DNA from: Benincasa hispida | Lineage: Eukaryota > Streptophyta > Magnoliopsida > Cucurbitales > Cucurbitaceae | Length of the DNA: 64,000 nt | Assembly: GCF_009727055.1 (NCBI RefSeq) | Contig: NW_024064458.1 | Span: 62,001 to 126,000, forward strand | Reading direction: 5' to 3' | Shown here: one piece after another, positions 42,160 through 53,445 of the stretch | How the letters are laid out: every line of letters begins with the position of its first letter | Position numbering within the stretch: the stretch's first letter is position 1 | Made by a program: the position numbers and the translations under genes | The notes under the pieces: generated by a model | Databases searched by the model: none | What the model saw: the letters and a program-made list of their open reading frames with translations, nothing else | What the model was told of the DNA's origin: nothing

Positions 42160-45010
42160 TTCTATAGGTAATATTAGTAAGATTGTTGGTTGATGGTTAA
42201 AGCTTGATTTATTAAGTATTAGTCAATTATGTGATAAAGGATATAGAGTAATTTTTAATGATAAAAATTGTACAATAGAAAATGCATGTGATGGAGAAGT
42301 TCTGTTTGTAGGAAATAGAGATAAAAATATTTATACTATTGATTTATTAGATTGTCCTATAGTAGAAAATAAATGTTTATCTGCATTGCATGAAGATTCG
42401 TGGTTATGACATAGAAGGTTAGGTCATGCTAGTATGCATTTAATTTCAAATATTTCTAAGAAAACCCTCGTTAGAGGTCTTCCAAAACTAAACTTTGAAA
42501 AAGATAAAGTTTGTGATACTTGTCAAATGGGTAAAAAAACTAAGTCTTCTTTTAAACAAAAAAAAATGGTTTCTACTTCTAGACCTTTGCAACTGTTACA
42601 TATGGACCTTTTTGGACCTACTAGAGTTGCAAGTCTAATGGAAAATATTATGCTTTTGTTATAGTTGATGATTTTTCGAGATTTACTTGGGTTTTATTTT
42701 TATCTCATAAGGATGAAGCTTTTAAATCTTTTATTAGCTTTTCAAAAAATTCAAAATGAAAAAGGTTTTATGATTTCGAAAATTAGAAGTGATCATGGAG
42801 GAGAATTTGAAAATGCTTCTTTTGAAAATTTTTGTAAAGAAAATGGAATTTCTCATGATTTTTCCTCTCCAAAAATACCTCAACAAAATGGTATTGTAGA
42901 AAGGAAAAATCGATATTTACAAGAATTAGCTACCTCAATGCTTAATGAATATGATTTACCAAAATATTTTTAGGCTGAAGCTGTTAATACTGCATCTTAT
43001 GTAATGAATCGTATTTTAATAAGACCTGTTTTAGATAAAACTCCTTATGATCTTTTTAATAATAAAACTCCAAATATTAGCTATTTCAAAGTCTTTGGTT
43101 GCAAATGTTTTATTTTGAAAGACAAGGGAAACTTGGAAAGTTTGAGTCAAAAACGGACTTTGGCATATTCTTAGGGTAATCTACATGTAGTAAAGCATAT
43201 AGAGTTTTTAATAAAAGAGCTCATGTACTTAAAGAGTCAATGAATGTTGCTTTTGATGAAACACATGTTGCTACTAATAAAGTTTCTGCTAGTGATGAAT
43301 TAGAAATACATGTTGAAGATCTTAGTATTAAAGATAGGGAACTAATATCAAATGAATCTCAGAAAGAGCCAGAAAAATCCCTCCCTCGGGATTGGAGATT
43401 CTCCACTCACCATCCTCAGGAGTTAATAATAGGTGATGTATCTCAAGGGATAAGAACTCGTTCTTCTTTAAATACTTTAAATAATGTTGCTTTCGTGTCT
43501 CAAATTGAACCAAAGTATTTTAAAGATGTTGAATCTGATGAGTTCTGGTTAATTGCTATGCAAGAAGAATTAAATCAATTTGAAAGAAATAATGTGTGGG
43601 AACTAGTCCCGCGTCCTAGTGATCATCCTGTTATAGGTACTAAATGGATATTTAGAAATAAAATGGATGAATCTGGTAATATTGTTAGAAATAAAGCTAG
43701 ATTAGTTACTCAAGGCTATAGTCAAGAAGAAAAAATAGATTATGAGGAAACATTTGCTCCTATTGCTAGATTAGAATCTATTCACATGCTGCTTGCATTT
43801 GCATCTCATAATAATTTTACTTTATTTCAAATGGATGTAAAAAGTGCTTTCTTAAATGGTTTCATAATGGAGGAAGTGTATGTTGAACAACCTCCTGGTT
43901 TTGAAAGCTTTGATAATCTAAATCATGTTTTTAAATTAAATAAAGCACTTTATGGTCTTAAACAAGCTCCTAGAGCTTGGTATGACCGTTTGAGTAAATT
44001 TTTAAAATGGTTTTAAAATGGGACTTAGTGATACTACTCTTTTTATCAAAATTAAAGATAATGATATTTTATTAGTGCAAATTTATGTTGATGATATTAT
44101 ATTTGTTGCTACTAACTCTTCTCTTTGTGAAGAATTTTCTAAGTGTATGCATAGTGAATTTGAAATGAGCATGATGGGAGAACTTAAATTCTTCATTGGG
44201 CTTCAAATTAAACAACTTGAAGATGGAATCTTCATAAATCAAGAGAAGTACACAAGGTATCTACTCAAAAGGTTTAAGTTCGATAATGCAAAAGTAGCAA
44301 AGACCCCGATGAGTACCACTACAAAGCTTGATAAGGATGAAAAAGGTAAAAACGTAGATATGCTTATAGAGGTATGATCGGATCCTTGCTTTACATAATT
44401 GTGAGTAGACATGATATTATGTTTAGTGTATGCATGTGTGCTAGATTTCAATCATGTCCTAAAGAATCGCACTTGGATGCTGTAAAAAGAATTTTTAAAT
44501 ATTTGCTAGGTATCGTTGATTTAGGCTTATGGTATCCTAAAAATGCATCTTTAGATTTGATTGCATATTCTGATGCTGATTTTGCTGGTAGTCTAACTGA
44601 TAGAAAAAGTACTAGTGGAACATGTCATTTTCTAAGTAGTTATTTAGTATCTTGGTATAGTAAAAAACAAAATTCTATTGCATTTATCTACCACTGAGGT
44701 TGAGTATATTGCTGTTGCTAGTTGTTGTTCTCAAGTTTTATGGATGAAACAAACATTGCGTGATTTTGGTTTAAATTTTGAACAAGTACCAATCTTTTGT
44801 GATAATACTAGTTCAATTAATTTAACTAAAAATCCCATTCAACATTCTCACAAAGCATATAAATATTAGATATAATTTTTTTCGAGAGCATGTGCAAAAT
44901 AAGAATATTGTCATTAATTATATTAATACTGAGAATCAGGTAGCAGATATTCTTACAAAGGCATTAAATGAAGAAGCCTTTTGTAAAAATAGACTTGCAC
45001 TTGGGATTAT
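42160..45010 (+). pseudogene. SIRE-like Ty1/copia pol: integrase, RT and RNase H, frameshifted
   Basis: Domains in order: the LDLLSISQLCDKG stretch (42210); the integrase zinc-binding HRRLGHAS...CDTCQMGK (about 42411-42530); the integrase core, with the first Asp in LHMDLFGP (about 42596), the second in IRSDHGGEF (about 42785), and the Glu in NGIVERKNR (about 42890); the RT start ELNQFERNNVWELVPRPSDH (about 43568); SAFLNGFIMEEVYVEQPPGF; KALYGLKQAPRAWYDRL; the catalytic YVDD at 44084-44095; and RNase H from about 44374 with YSDADFAGS and DRKSTSGTCHF. Frame breaks lie near 42640, 44003 and 44375, with stops at 42408 and 42971, so the element is dead, but protein similarity is well kept. Gag and protease are missing on the 5' side. 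Purine-rich GGGGGAGC stretches near 45040-45115 serve as polypurine tract candidates before the LTR at 45201. Confidence 0.9.
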
Positions 45011-45391
45011 TAGAATTGCCTAATTATGTTTGATAGGGGGAGCATTATTCATATGAATATATGTGTTATAATTTATTGAGGGGGAGCATTATTTGTATCA
45101 TTAAGGGGGAAAAAATCACTTATATATCTTTTTGTTGATAATAAAAGGGGAGAAGTATTTGTGGTATTATGGTGGTTTGTCATCATAAAAAAGGGAAGAT
45201 TGTTAGGTTTAGGGCTTCAATCAAACAAAGTATTTTGATGACAAAAAATTCAAATTTTTTGTACTAAAATTTTCAGTGTTTCAGATCATTATCTTGTAGA
45301 GCTTGAAAAGATGATTCCAACGCAATTTGAATCGCTCAAATCGGAGTTCAAACGAGAAAGTTATAAGCAAAAGAAGATTGGAGAGGAAATC

Positions 45392-45663
45392 CAACGTGGC
45401 AGTGACACGTGACACCCCGTTGACGTGGCACACAAACGGTCAATATTGATGACGTGACAGCTGACATGGCGCTCCAACGGTCAATACTGATGATGTGGCA
45501 GCTGACGTGGCACTCCAACCGGTCACTTTTTGCTTACGTGGCATATGATGTGGCAGTGACGTGGCGACCGTGGACGAATGAGATAATGATAAGTGGCAGC
45601 TGATTTTTAAAGGAGGAGAAATCGTTAATTGACATACGGATCAATAGTATGGCGACACGTGGC
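45392..45663 (+). promoter_or_regulatory. Array of eight ACGT-core (G-box/bZIP) motifs in LTR U3
   Basis: ACGT cores lie at about 45394, 45407, 45423, 45452, 45505, 45536, 45560 and 45657. Most sit in GACGTGGC or CACGTG(G/A) context, the binding sites of plant bZIP factors (ABRE/G-box/as-1 classes). Part of the array is a 41-bp tandem duplication. The array lies about 220-490 bp upstream of the LTR TATA box. Confidence 0.7.
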
Positions 45664-45877
45664 GCAGGTTAAGATTTTTCAACCTTTTCAAATTTGATTT
45701 CCTTCCTAAATTGTCATCCTTCAAATCCTTTTTATTCTCAAATCTCAATAATTCCAATCTTTCAAAATTCCTTTTCAATTCTTCTCTTAATTACAAATCC
45801 TTTCCTTTTCTATTTTTATTCAATCTCCACCCTTCATTTGCAATCATATCCAATGGCCAAAATTTATCCCCTTCACC

Positions 45878-45884
45878 TATAAAT
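45878..45884 (+). promoter_or_regulatory. TATA box of the SIRE-like LTR
   Basis: TATAAAT in CACCTATAAATTC, about 450 bp before the LTR end, with CCAAT at about 45850. Confidence 0.6.
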
Positions 45885-46327
45885 TCAACTTGATTTTACT
45901 CTACATTTATGTATTAAAAGCCTTAGTTCAACAATGGGATGAACCTATCAATGCTTTACATTTAGTTCAATAGACATGACTCCGACGACTGAGGAGTACC
46001 GTTCATTTTTTAAAATATCACCGCAATCAAGTCTTAAGCTCTCAATTCTCTCTACTCTCAAATTCTTGTCTTAGTTATTTTTTTAATCTTTTCTAATTGC
46101 ATGATTTAATTTTTAATGTGTTATTTAAATTTATCCTTGATTAAATTGTTTTTAAATTTGAAGTTATCATAGTTTGCATGATTTAAGTTTTGTCTTGAAT
46201 AAATTTTCTTTAATCAAATTAGCGAGTTAACTTTATTGAGCATTGTTTGAAGATAAAATTGTTTTTTTAAAAAATTGGTAGTCAACTTTATTTACCCTCT
46301 TCTAGTGTTGCCTTTAGATCCTACAAT

Positions 46328-46341
46328 TGGTATTAGCTCGG
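46328..46341 (+). promoter_or_regulatory. Degenerate primer-binding site (tRNA-Met type)
   Basis: TGGTATTAGCTCGG starts 2 bp after the LTR end. It resembles TGGTATCAGAGC with three changes. Confidence 0.7.
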
Positions 46342-46650
46342 TTTTCTTATTTCAAAAAGGTTTTGTATTTTTTTATTTATTTTACATTCTGTTTTTTAAT
46401 CTTATTAAATCTGGAATTTTTCTAATTTTTGCAAAAAGTTTTAAAAATTGAGTTTTAAAAGCCGTTTTCATTAGATTTTTTTTTTCTTGAAAATTGGTTA
46501 TTAAAACCTTATTTTTTCTCTACTTCTTAATCTTTGAAATCTTTTTGATTAAAATCTAAATTTTGGAAAAGTATTTCTCTTTATAAAAATCTTTAAAAAA
46601 AAAATTATTATATTCTCTTCCTTTTTCGAAAAACTTAATTGTTCGAGCTT

Positions 46651-47240
46651 ATGACAACTACTAGAATAAATGGGTATGGTGAAGATCAATCTACCACTAG
46701 GCCACCTTTGCTTGATGGAAATAATTATGCATTGTGGAAAACTAGGATAAAAAATTTATTTGATTTCTATTGACTATAATCTATGGGAAATTGTTTTTAA
46801 TAGTCATTTAATTCATACTAAGATAGTTGATAATAAAGATATTCCTAAGGAAGAAAAAGAGTTTAATGATGAAGATAAAAAGAAGTTTTCTATTAATGCT
46901 AAAGCTATGTCTGTTTTGTGCTTTATGTCTTGATGAGTTTAATCGAGTCTCTGCATGTAATGCTGCTAAAGAAAATTTGGGAGATGCTTGAAGTAACTCA
47001 TGAAGGAACTAATCAAGTTAAAGAGTCAAAGATTAGCATGTTAGTTCATAATTATGAATTGTTTAAAATGGATGCAAATGAAACTATATCTGAAATGTTT
47101 ACTAGGTTCACGAATATTATTAATGCTTTGAAGGGATTAGGAAAATTTTATACCACCTCTGAAAATGTGAGAAAAATTCTTAGATCATTGCCTAAGAGTT
47201 GAGAAGCTAAGGTGGCGGTGATCCAAAAAGTAAAAGGGAG
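46651..47240 (+). pseudogene. SIRE-like copia gag (DUF4219/UBN2), 3' truncated
   Basis: It starts at the ATG at 46651 with RPPLLDGNNYALWKTRI, the usual gag entry. After a frameshift near 46760 it continues with WEIVF, EKEFNDEDKKKFSINAKAM, CNAAKKIWEMLEVTHEGTNQ, KESKISMLVHNYELFKM and VRKILRSLPKS, the UBN2 region. It ends in a stop at 47200 and loses similarity at about 47240, before any zinc knuckle. It lies 325 bp after the primer-binding site, the normal 5' layout of an element. Confidence 0.88.
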
Positions 47241-47572
47241 TATTTTTTTTTTCTTTTTGTAGTTTTCTATTTTTGAAAATAAAGTCTGATATTTCTGTGC
47301 ATAAAAAACTGTATTAGCTTTTAGGTTCCGTGTTAATGTTTTGTGATTTAGTTTTGATTTTGCTAGGATTACAAGATTTGATTTATTCTTCATTGTAATT
47401 GATTTTTTTTTTTTATTAGATTTCATTTTAAATATTCGTAACAATATAGATTTTCAGAGTATATTTTTCTGTTTAAATATTAAATAAATTAAAGAATCTA
47501 GGCATTTGGACATTTTTGAATGAAAAGTAGGATTAGACCTACCTTCTAAATTTAGACATTTGTCCAGCTCTC

Positions 47573-47632
47573 GAATCTATTAGTGATATTAATGATAGAG
47601 TATCACTATCACTCATAGATTTTTGCTATTTT
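47573..47632. repeat. Dispersed TCTATCA/TGATAGA repeat, copy 3
   Basis: Contains ATTAGTGATATTAATGATAG, TATCACTATCACTCATAGA and TTTTTGCTATTTTT, the same modules as the copy at 28700. Confidence 0.5.
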
Positions 47633-48056
47633 TCCCCTCTCCCCTCTCTCTTTCTCCACTATTTTTTCCCTTCCCTCAACTTGAGCATTGTCTCTCCCAT
47701 TTGCAACTTTGTTCATCATCTGCCAATCTCTCAACCTCTAGCCGAGTTCATTGATCTCTCAACGACCTCTCTCTCTCAAGTGAGTGTCAGTGAGTCAGTC
47801 GATTTCCAATGACAGCAAGAGCAAAGAGCAATAGCAAAGAGCAAGAGTGAGAGCATGAGAATAGGAGAGAGAGGAGCTTGAGAGTGACTGAACAAGAGAG
47901 AAGTGAGAAGCCTAATATGTATGTAGTTCTATTTGATAATTTCACTCGAGTATGACGTAAGCGTGAAAACACGAGAGAGAGAGGAGTGAGAGACCTAATA
48001 TACATGCACGATATTCTATTTTAATAATTTTACTTGAATATGAGTAAGCAAAATGA
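47633..48056. repeat. CT/GA-rich stretch with an about 84-bp tandem duplication
   Basis: A pyrimidine-rich part (CTCTCCCCTCTCTC) is followed by purine-rich GAGAGAGAGGAG. The segment GTGAGAAGCCTAATATGTAT near 47900, running to TATGACGTAAGCG, is repeated with changes from about 47984 to 48050. No gene is supported. Confidence 0.55.
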
Positions 48057-49813
48057 TAAATATCTTTAAATTAAAAAAGTGTCAGATATCATCCACAGAG
48101 AGAAGTGAAATCGGTGGACTGTATGATGGGCAACTATTTTCTGCGTCAGCCCAAAATTTTGAATGAGTTTTTCCCAATAAAATCTGGATAGTTAGATCTG
48201 AGAATTTTTGATATACATGCTTTTGATTTTGTGAAATATGTGGTCCACAATGAAAGACTCGATACAATTTCTGTTTTCCAAATCATGCTTTATTTTATTA
48301 TTCTATTACGGAGGAAAGAAAATGGAAAGTCCACTCCCATTTAATCTCCATTTGGGAATTCCCATTTTTCAGAAAATAAAAAAGGTTAAAATATGGTTCA
48401 ATTCCCCTATTATCAAATTATCTCCACAAAAATAAAAAGTTAACATATTCATGGATGACAGCAGAGGGGCCTTAATTACAAACCGGAACAATTTTTTTTT
48501 TTTTTTTTAAATTTTAAAAAAGACGATTTTTAAATTAAAAAAAATAAATCAACTTATTTATTAATATAGTAAAATATCACTCTCTATTAGTGGTAGATTG
48601 TCCACTGATAAATGTTTATTACGATCTATCGTGATCCATCACTAATAGATAGTAATAGTCGTTATACTTGAAAATATTTTTGATAATTTTATCATTTAAA
48701 ATAATTACTAAATTAAAAATTCAATCATAATCAAAATTATCTTTTATTCACCCCCTTCAACTTTTTGTTTTTGTTTTTTTCTTCCTCCAAATCAATGTTC
48801 TCGTGGCTCATGAGATAGATCTATTTGAAGAAAAAATCTCTCTGGTTCTTCAGTTTGGACGAATAAGTGCAATTGATTCTTCATACTCTAAATTAGTCAT
48901 TTTGATCTTAAGTTTTTAAGAATGAATTTAAAAGGTCTCTCTAAAAAAAGATTAATTAAATTTAAATTGAGATTTAATAGATAATTTATGTGACAAGATG
49001 ACTTGAAAAAAGAAAATATATTTTTAATAGTTTCCTCTCTCTTCTCTCTTCCCTCTTTCTCTCTCCTGTGGCTCCATTTGACCCGTAATTTGAAGGAAAG
49101 AAAAGAGATTATTATAGATTCAAAGTTTTCTGAACTTATTTTTATAAATATCCAATTTTTTTTAAAATATTTTCGTATATAAGATTTAATAGATTTTTCA
49201 AACTAAAATGGACGGCTGGAGAGAGAATGTAACATTGTAAATAAAAATTCCATATTTATGAAACACCTTTAATATAGGAGAGAGGATGTATTTATTTGTT
49301 GAGATTTATTTCTTTTGTTTAATGAGAGAAAATGCATTTATCTGTTGAGATTTTATTATTCTTATTTTATTGGATATTTTCTATTTACGCTCTCAACTTA
49401 TTGGTTTATGTAGCAGATTCATGATTATTTTAATTATACCTTAGAATATTTTGTTAGGTATTTGAAAATATCCTAACCAATATATGAAATATATAACCAT
49501 ATATAAATTAGAATTTGACTAAATGATTGACATAAATCACAATTACCAATATATGACGATATATAAATCACATGTTGGTATAATGTTTGACATAAATCAT
49601 AGTATATATCATAAATTTCATTTACATCACAATATATATCATATATACCATTTAGGTAGATTGTAGTAAAAAATCTCAACAAATCAAAATTTGTATATAT
49701 CATAATACATAAAATCTATTAAAAAAAAAAACTCATTTATATCACATAAACGAATACATATTTCACAAAATATAGGTCCCTTATTAGGACTTCTTTTGTA
49801 TCTCATAGTGTAT

Positions 49814-49844
<31 letters not shown>

Positions 49845-50930
49845 CCCTATATATGAGGGTTTTGAAAGAAAATTAAAGAATATAGAAAGTTGTGGGTATT
49901 TGAAAAATATAATGATTTAATATATTTTTCCTGAAAAAGCTCGTCTCATTTAAAATTCTTTTATCTTTACTATTTAAAAAAAACGTTTACTTAATTTATT
50001 ATTGGAACTAAATGATAATTCGACCTTAATTTTATTGTAATTTTTAAAGAACATTAGGCATTTTTGTAAATAAGGAAAAATTTGGACATCAATAAAATAT
50101 AGGTCCCTTATTAAGACTTATTGTGTAGAAAGTAATAAATAGAAAAAAAAAAAAGTAAAAATAAAAACCTCTATCCACAACCATTTTCCTTTTCTCACTT
50201 TCGAGGACATTGATACCATTCAATCTAAATTATAGTCGTGTGACATTGACTCCTACAAAATCCATTTTAAGTATAATAAATTGTTTTAGATGAGAAATAA
50301 TGAAACCAAACAAGAAGTTAATGCTTATAAAGTCATATAAAAAACATAATCTATAGTTTGAGTTTGAATATGAATAACAAACTTTACCAACAAATTAAAG
50401 AAAATAGAGTCAACTATTTCTTTTCACTAAAACGTTTTATACTTCGTAAGCAATGATTATCGATGACAACAACAACAAATCAAAGCCTCACAATTATGAA
50501 AATGTCTCGAACAATTATAGATTGAATGAACTTTGTTTCTTAAAGAAGTTAGTAAATTGTTCTCTTTAAGTCAATCTTTGAAAATATCTATTTTGGTCTG
50601 TACTAAAAAAATATGACTATTTTAATCACTTAATTTTCATTTTAAAAAGATGAAGATTTTAACATGTAACTTTACTCACTAAATTTCTTAAAACAGCAAA
50701 CTTGTATTAAAATATTTTTCCTGTGTTATATTGATAATTAAAGTTTACAAATAGAGATCAAAATGGTTATTTTGAAAAAATGCAATCAACTAGATGAACG
50801 AAATTTGAAAATATGAAAATCAAAATCAACATTTCCAAATGATTCTCTTTTTAATATTAACAAGTAAAACACAATTTGAAACATTGGATTATTTTAAAAA
50901 CGATCATTCAAGAAACACTTTGATATGTAT
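48057..50930. other. AT-rich intergenic DNA
   Basis: No gene is supported. It contains a dispersed repeat at 48566, a T run near 48491, an (AT)n microsatellite at about 49808-49844, and several ATATATCATA-type stretches at 49480-49700. Confidence 0.5.
48566..48660. repeat. Dispersed TCTATCA/TGATAGA repeat, copy 4
   Basis: AGTAAAATATCACTCTCTAT, then TAGTGGTAGATTG, CGATCTATCGTGATCCATCA and TAATAGATAGTAATAG. Closely similar in layout to the copy at 57503. Confidence 0.6.
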
Positions 50931-50934
50931 ATAC

Positions 50935-51985
50935 ATGGATGGAGCCACATAAAGGCCAGGAAGGACACGTGCCCCTCCTCAATTTATCCATCTTTTGTAT
51001 TTATAATATAAATTATAAAGTAATATATTAATTAAAATATGTAAAACAGTACAAGTTGAGTAACAAAAATAGTGTTGACTTGTTGCCATGAAGTGTTGTT
51101 TGTATGGCAGCGGAGTAATTTCGACTTTTAAAGGCCAAATCATGTAAAGAATAATAAAGAAAAGTAGGTCAAACAAAGTGACATTTAGAATATAATAACA
51201 TGTCATTTTTTAATAAACAATATGACATTTAGAATATTATAATATGTCGTTTGTAATAAATAATCAAACAATATTTTTTTTATCAGCAACGAAACTGGAG
51301 ATATAGACTTTTTTCCTTCTTCTCAGAAATTCATTTTTCAATCTCAAGAACATTCGATTAAAAAAATATCGTTCATTTTTTGCACATAATTTTTATATTC
51401 ACATCACACTATTTTTGTTTGCTTCTATGTTATTTTTACATTAACATTTACTCTTATAGGTTTTAGAGTACTTGTTGTCAATCGTTTAGATAGGCAAACT
51501 TGACAAGTATGTTTTAAAATCTTCTTAGACTTTAAGTTTTTATGCTTTTAAATCTGTATGATAGAATGTAATATTCTTATTATTAATATTTTTGTAAAGT
51601 TAATTCAAAATAAATATGGAAAGATATTATAAAAGAAAACAACAATAGAAACGGTAAAAGTATCATCTTCAAAAAAGAAAAATGTCTTGGATTCTCATCG
51701 ATCTCATATAGAAATCAATCTAGAAAAACTACCTACACATCCTAATCTAAAAACCAAAATTTAGGATTATAATTATAATATCCAAGATCAAGTTCATATA
51801 GCACATTTACTAAAAGATCCTGGTCAACCTCAAAATCATATTTTGCCACTTAAGAATTTTGGTATAAGGTCATGACCATTTAATACAACTTGGTTATGTG
51901 AATATTTTAATTAATTAGAATATAGCATTTTAAAGGATGATGTATTTTTTTTTTATGTTGTTGCCTATTCAAACCAAAAGTACGT
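50935..51985 (+). pseudogene. Relic of a hAT (TTF/ZMYM1-like) transposase gene
   Basis: From 51616 the plus strand reads MERYYKRK, then after frame changes SHIEINL, YNYNIQDQVHIAHLLKDPGQ, PQNHIL, LKNFGI and LEYSILKDD. This is the N-terminal layout of plant hAT transposases with a TTF-type zinc finger (ZMYM1-like). The upstream part (50935-51600) has the non-coding, intron-like sequence usual before this exon, including GTGCCCCTCCTCAATTT near 50970. Many stops and no DDE or dimerisation region show it is a fragment. Boundaries are approximate and no terminal repeats were found. Confidence 0.6.
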
Positions 51986-52002
51986 TAAAAGTTAGAATCA
52001 AT

Positions 52003-52083
52003 TTCAAAACATGAAAATTTGTAAAGGGCAATTGTAATGAAAACTTGTTCAAAACATGAAAATTTGTAAAGGGCAATTGTAAT
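52003..52083. repeat. Perfect 36-bp direct repeat, period 45
   Basis: The segment beginning TTCAAAACATGAAAATTTGT at 52003-52038 recurs exactly at 52048-52083, right after the hAT relic. Confidence 0.9.
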
Positions 52084-52270
52084 ATAATAATCAGTTAATA
52101 TATGAAAAGATATGAATATTTACATTCACTTATAGATTTTTTTTTGTTAGACTTATGCATAATATCCTATATAAAATTTCTAGCTCTATAAAAAGACTTT
52201 AGTTAAGCGAAAATCTCTAAAATATAGGTAGTTGGGAAAAATTAGATTTAATATACTCACTCCTTAATAA

Positions 52271-52273
<3 letters not shown>

Positions 52274-52307
<34 letters not shown>
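52274..52307. repeat. Poly(A) run of 34 bases
   Basis: An uninterrupted A tract. No retroposon body was recognised immediately upstream. Confidence 0.95.
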
Positions 52308-52310
<3 letters not shown>

Positions 52311-53193
52311 TTAAAACACTTTTTTGTAAGGGGGCCTTTTTAAATATAAAAAAATAATTTAAAATATTTTCACTCTATAGCAAAGAGTTTTTCAAAAGTG
52401 ATAGTAAAACTCGAGTTTCAATGTCCAAACATTAAGATCTAGAAATTTCTGAAATGCATCTCCAGATTAAGTTGTATTGTGGGGAAAAAAATATTAATAA
52501 AATGTTTGAGAATGACAAGATAAAAGTGATTTTGGCTTGTTGTGGATAAAGATAAACATCATGGAAATACTTTTGGTACAATGCTGGACAGAAAAGAACT
52601 TAAAAGCATTTTTTAGCATATAAAACTAAATCCCAGAATGATTTACTAAGAAAGAACCTTAGTTTTCACTAAAATACTTTAATTTAAAGTACAATAGCTA
52701 AAACCTTCCTTTTTAATTACTCAATAGTTTTCCTTGTAAAATGAAACTTATTTTTAAAATCTTATTTGAAATTAAGCTTCCCAATCTCAACCAATGAGGC
52801 AGGGTGTTCCTCAAGTAGTAAATAGCCCTTTGTTTCCCCTTTTCAGCTTTGATTCAAGGACCAAATCAAAAGAACATTTTTCCTTTTCAGTTGATGCTTT
52901 GTTTTGGTCTCAGAATCTTTCTTAACACTTAACTTGGTTTGATCCTTGTCACATTTTCATACTCTATTTTAATAAACTACTCAAATACATGACAAAAAGA
53001 GCTAAGGACAACACCCATTATGTTTGCTTTATATTTTACAAGAGCTTCCAAACTTGGGTTTAACAGCTCAAATTATAGAAGGAAAACAATGAAACTTTCC
53101 AGAAGAATACAGAATTTCAAACCATTTCAAATTCAGCATTTATTGATCATTATCAACTTCAAAAGACATGTAAGTATTCTCCAAAAGCAAGAA

Positions 53194-53246
53194 TTGAATA
53201 TATGGAATATGGAATATGGAATATGAATTATGGAATATATGAATAT
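53194..53246. repeat. GGAATAT-based minisatellite
   Basis: Imperfect repeats of (T)GGAATATA/TGAATAT, six to seven units, about 200 bp downstream of the AVT3 stop. Confidence 0.85.
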
Positions 53247-53445
53247 CCTTCAAAGATTCAATGATCTTTTGAATTCCAGACAAAAGACAGTACACTGCTC
53301 AACACTTTATTACCCTCTAGCTACAATTCTATTCAATGACACCCATCAGGAGAATACCCTTCTAATTTTCTTAACAATTGAGAAAATATGCACATTGGAT
53401 ATTCACATTTTCACAAAGAAACCTCAAGTTAATAATTTTGAAGAT

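Larger units (their letters stand above)
45201..46325 (+). mobile_element. LTR of the SIRE-like copia element
   Basis: It starts TGTTAGG at 45201, right after a purine-rich AAAAAAGGGAAGAT, and ends CCTACA at 46325, followed by a primer-binding site. Its length is 1125 bp. The U3 contains a striking array of ACGT motifs and a 41-bp tandem repeat (45435-45475 and 45476-45516), and a TATA box lies at 45878. It serves as the 3' LTR of the pol region to its left and the 5' LTR of the gag to its right. Confidence 0.8.

Noticed and set aside
42434..44869. Functional autonomous copia element
   Set aside because: At least three frame breaks, two stops, and missing protease and gag on the 5' side; no intact polyprotein exists.
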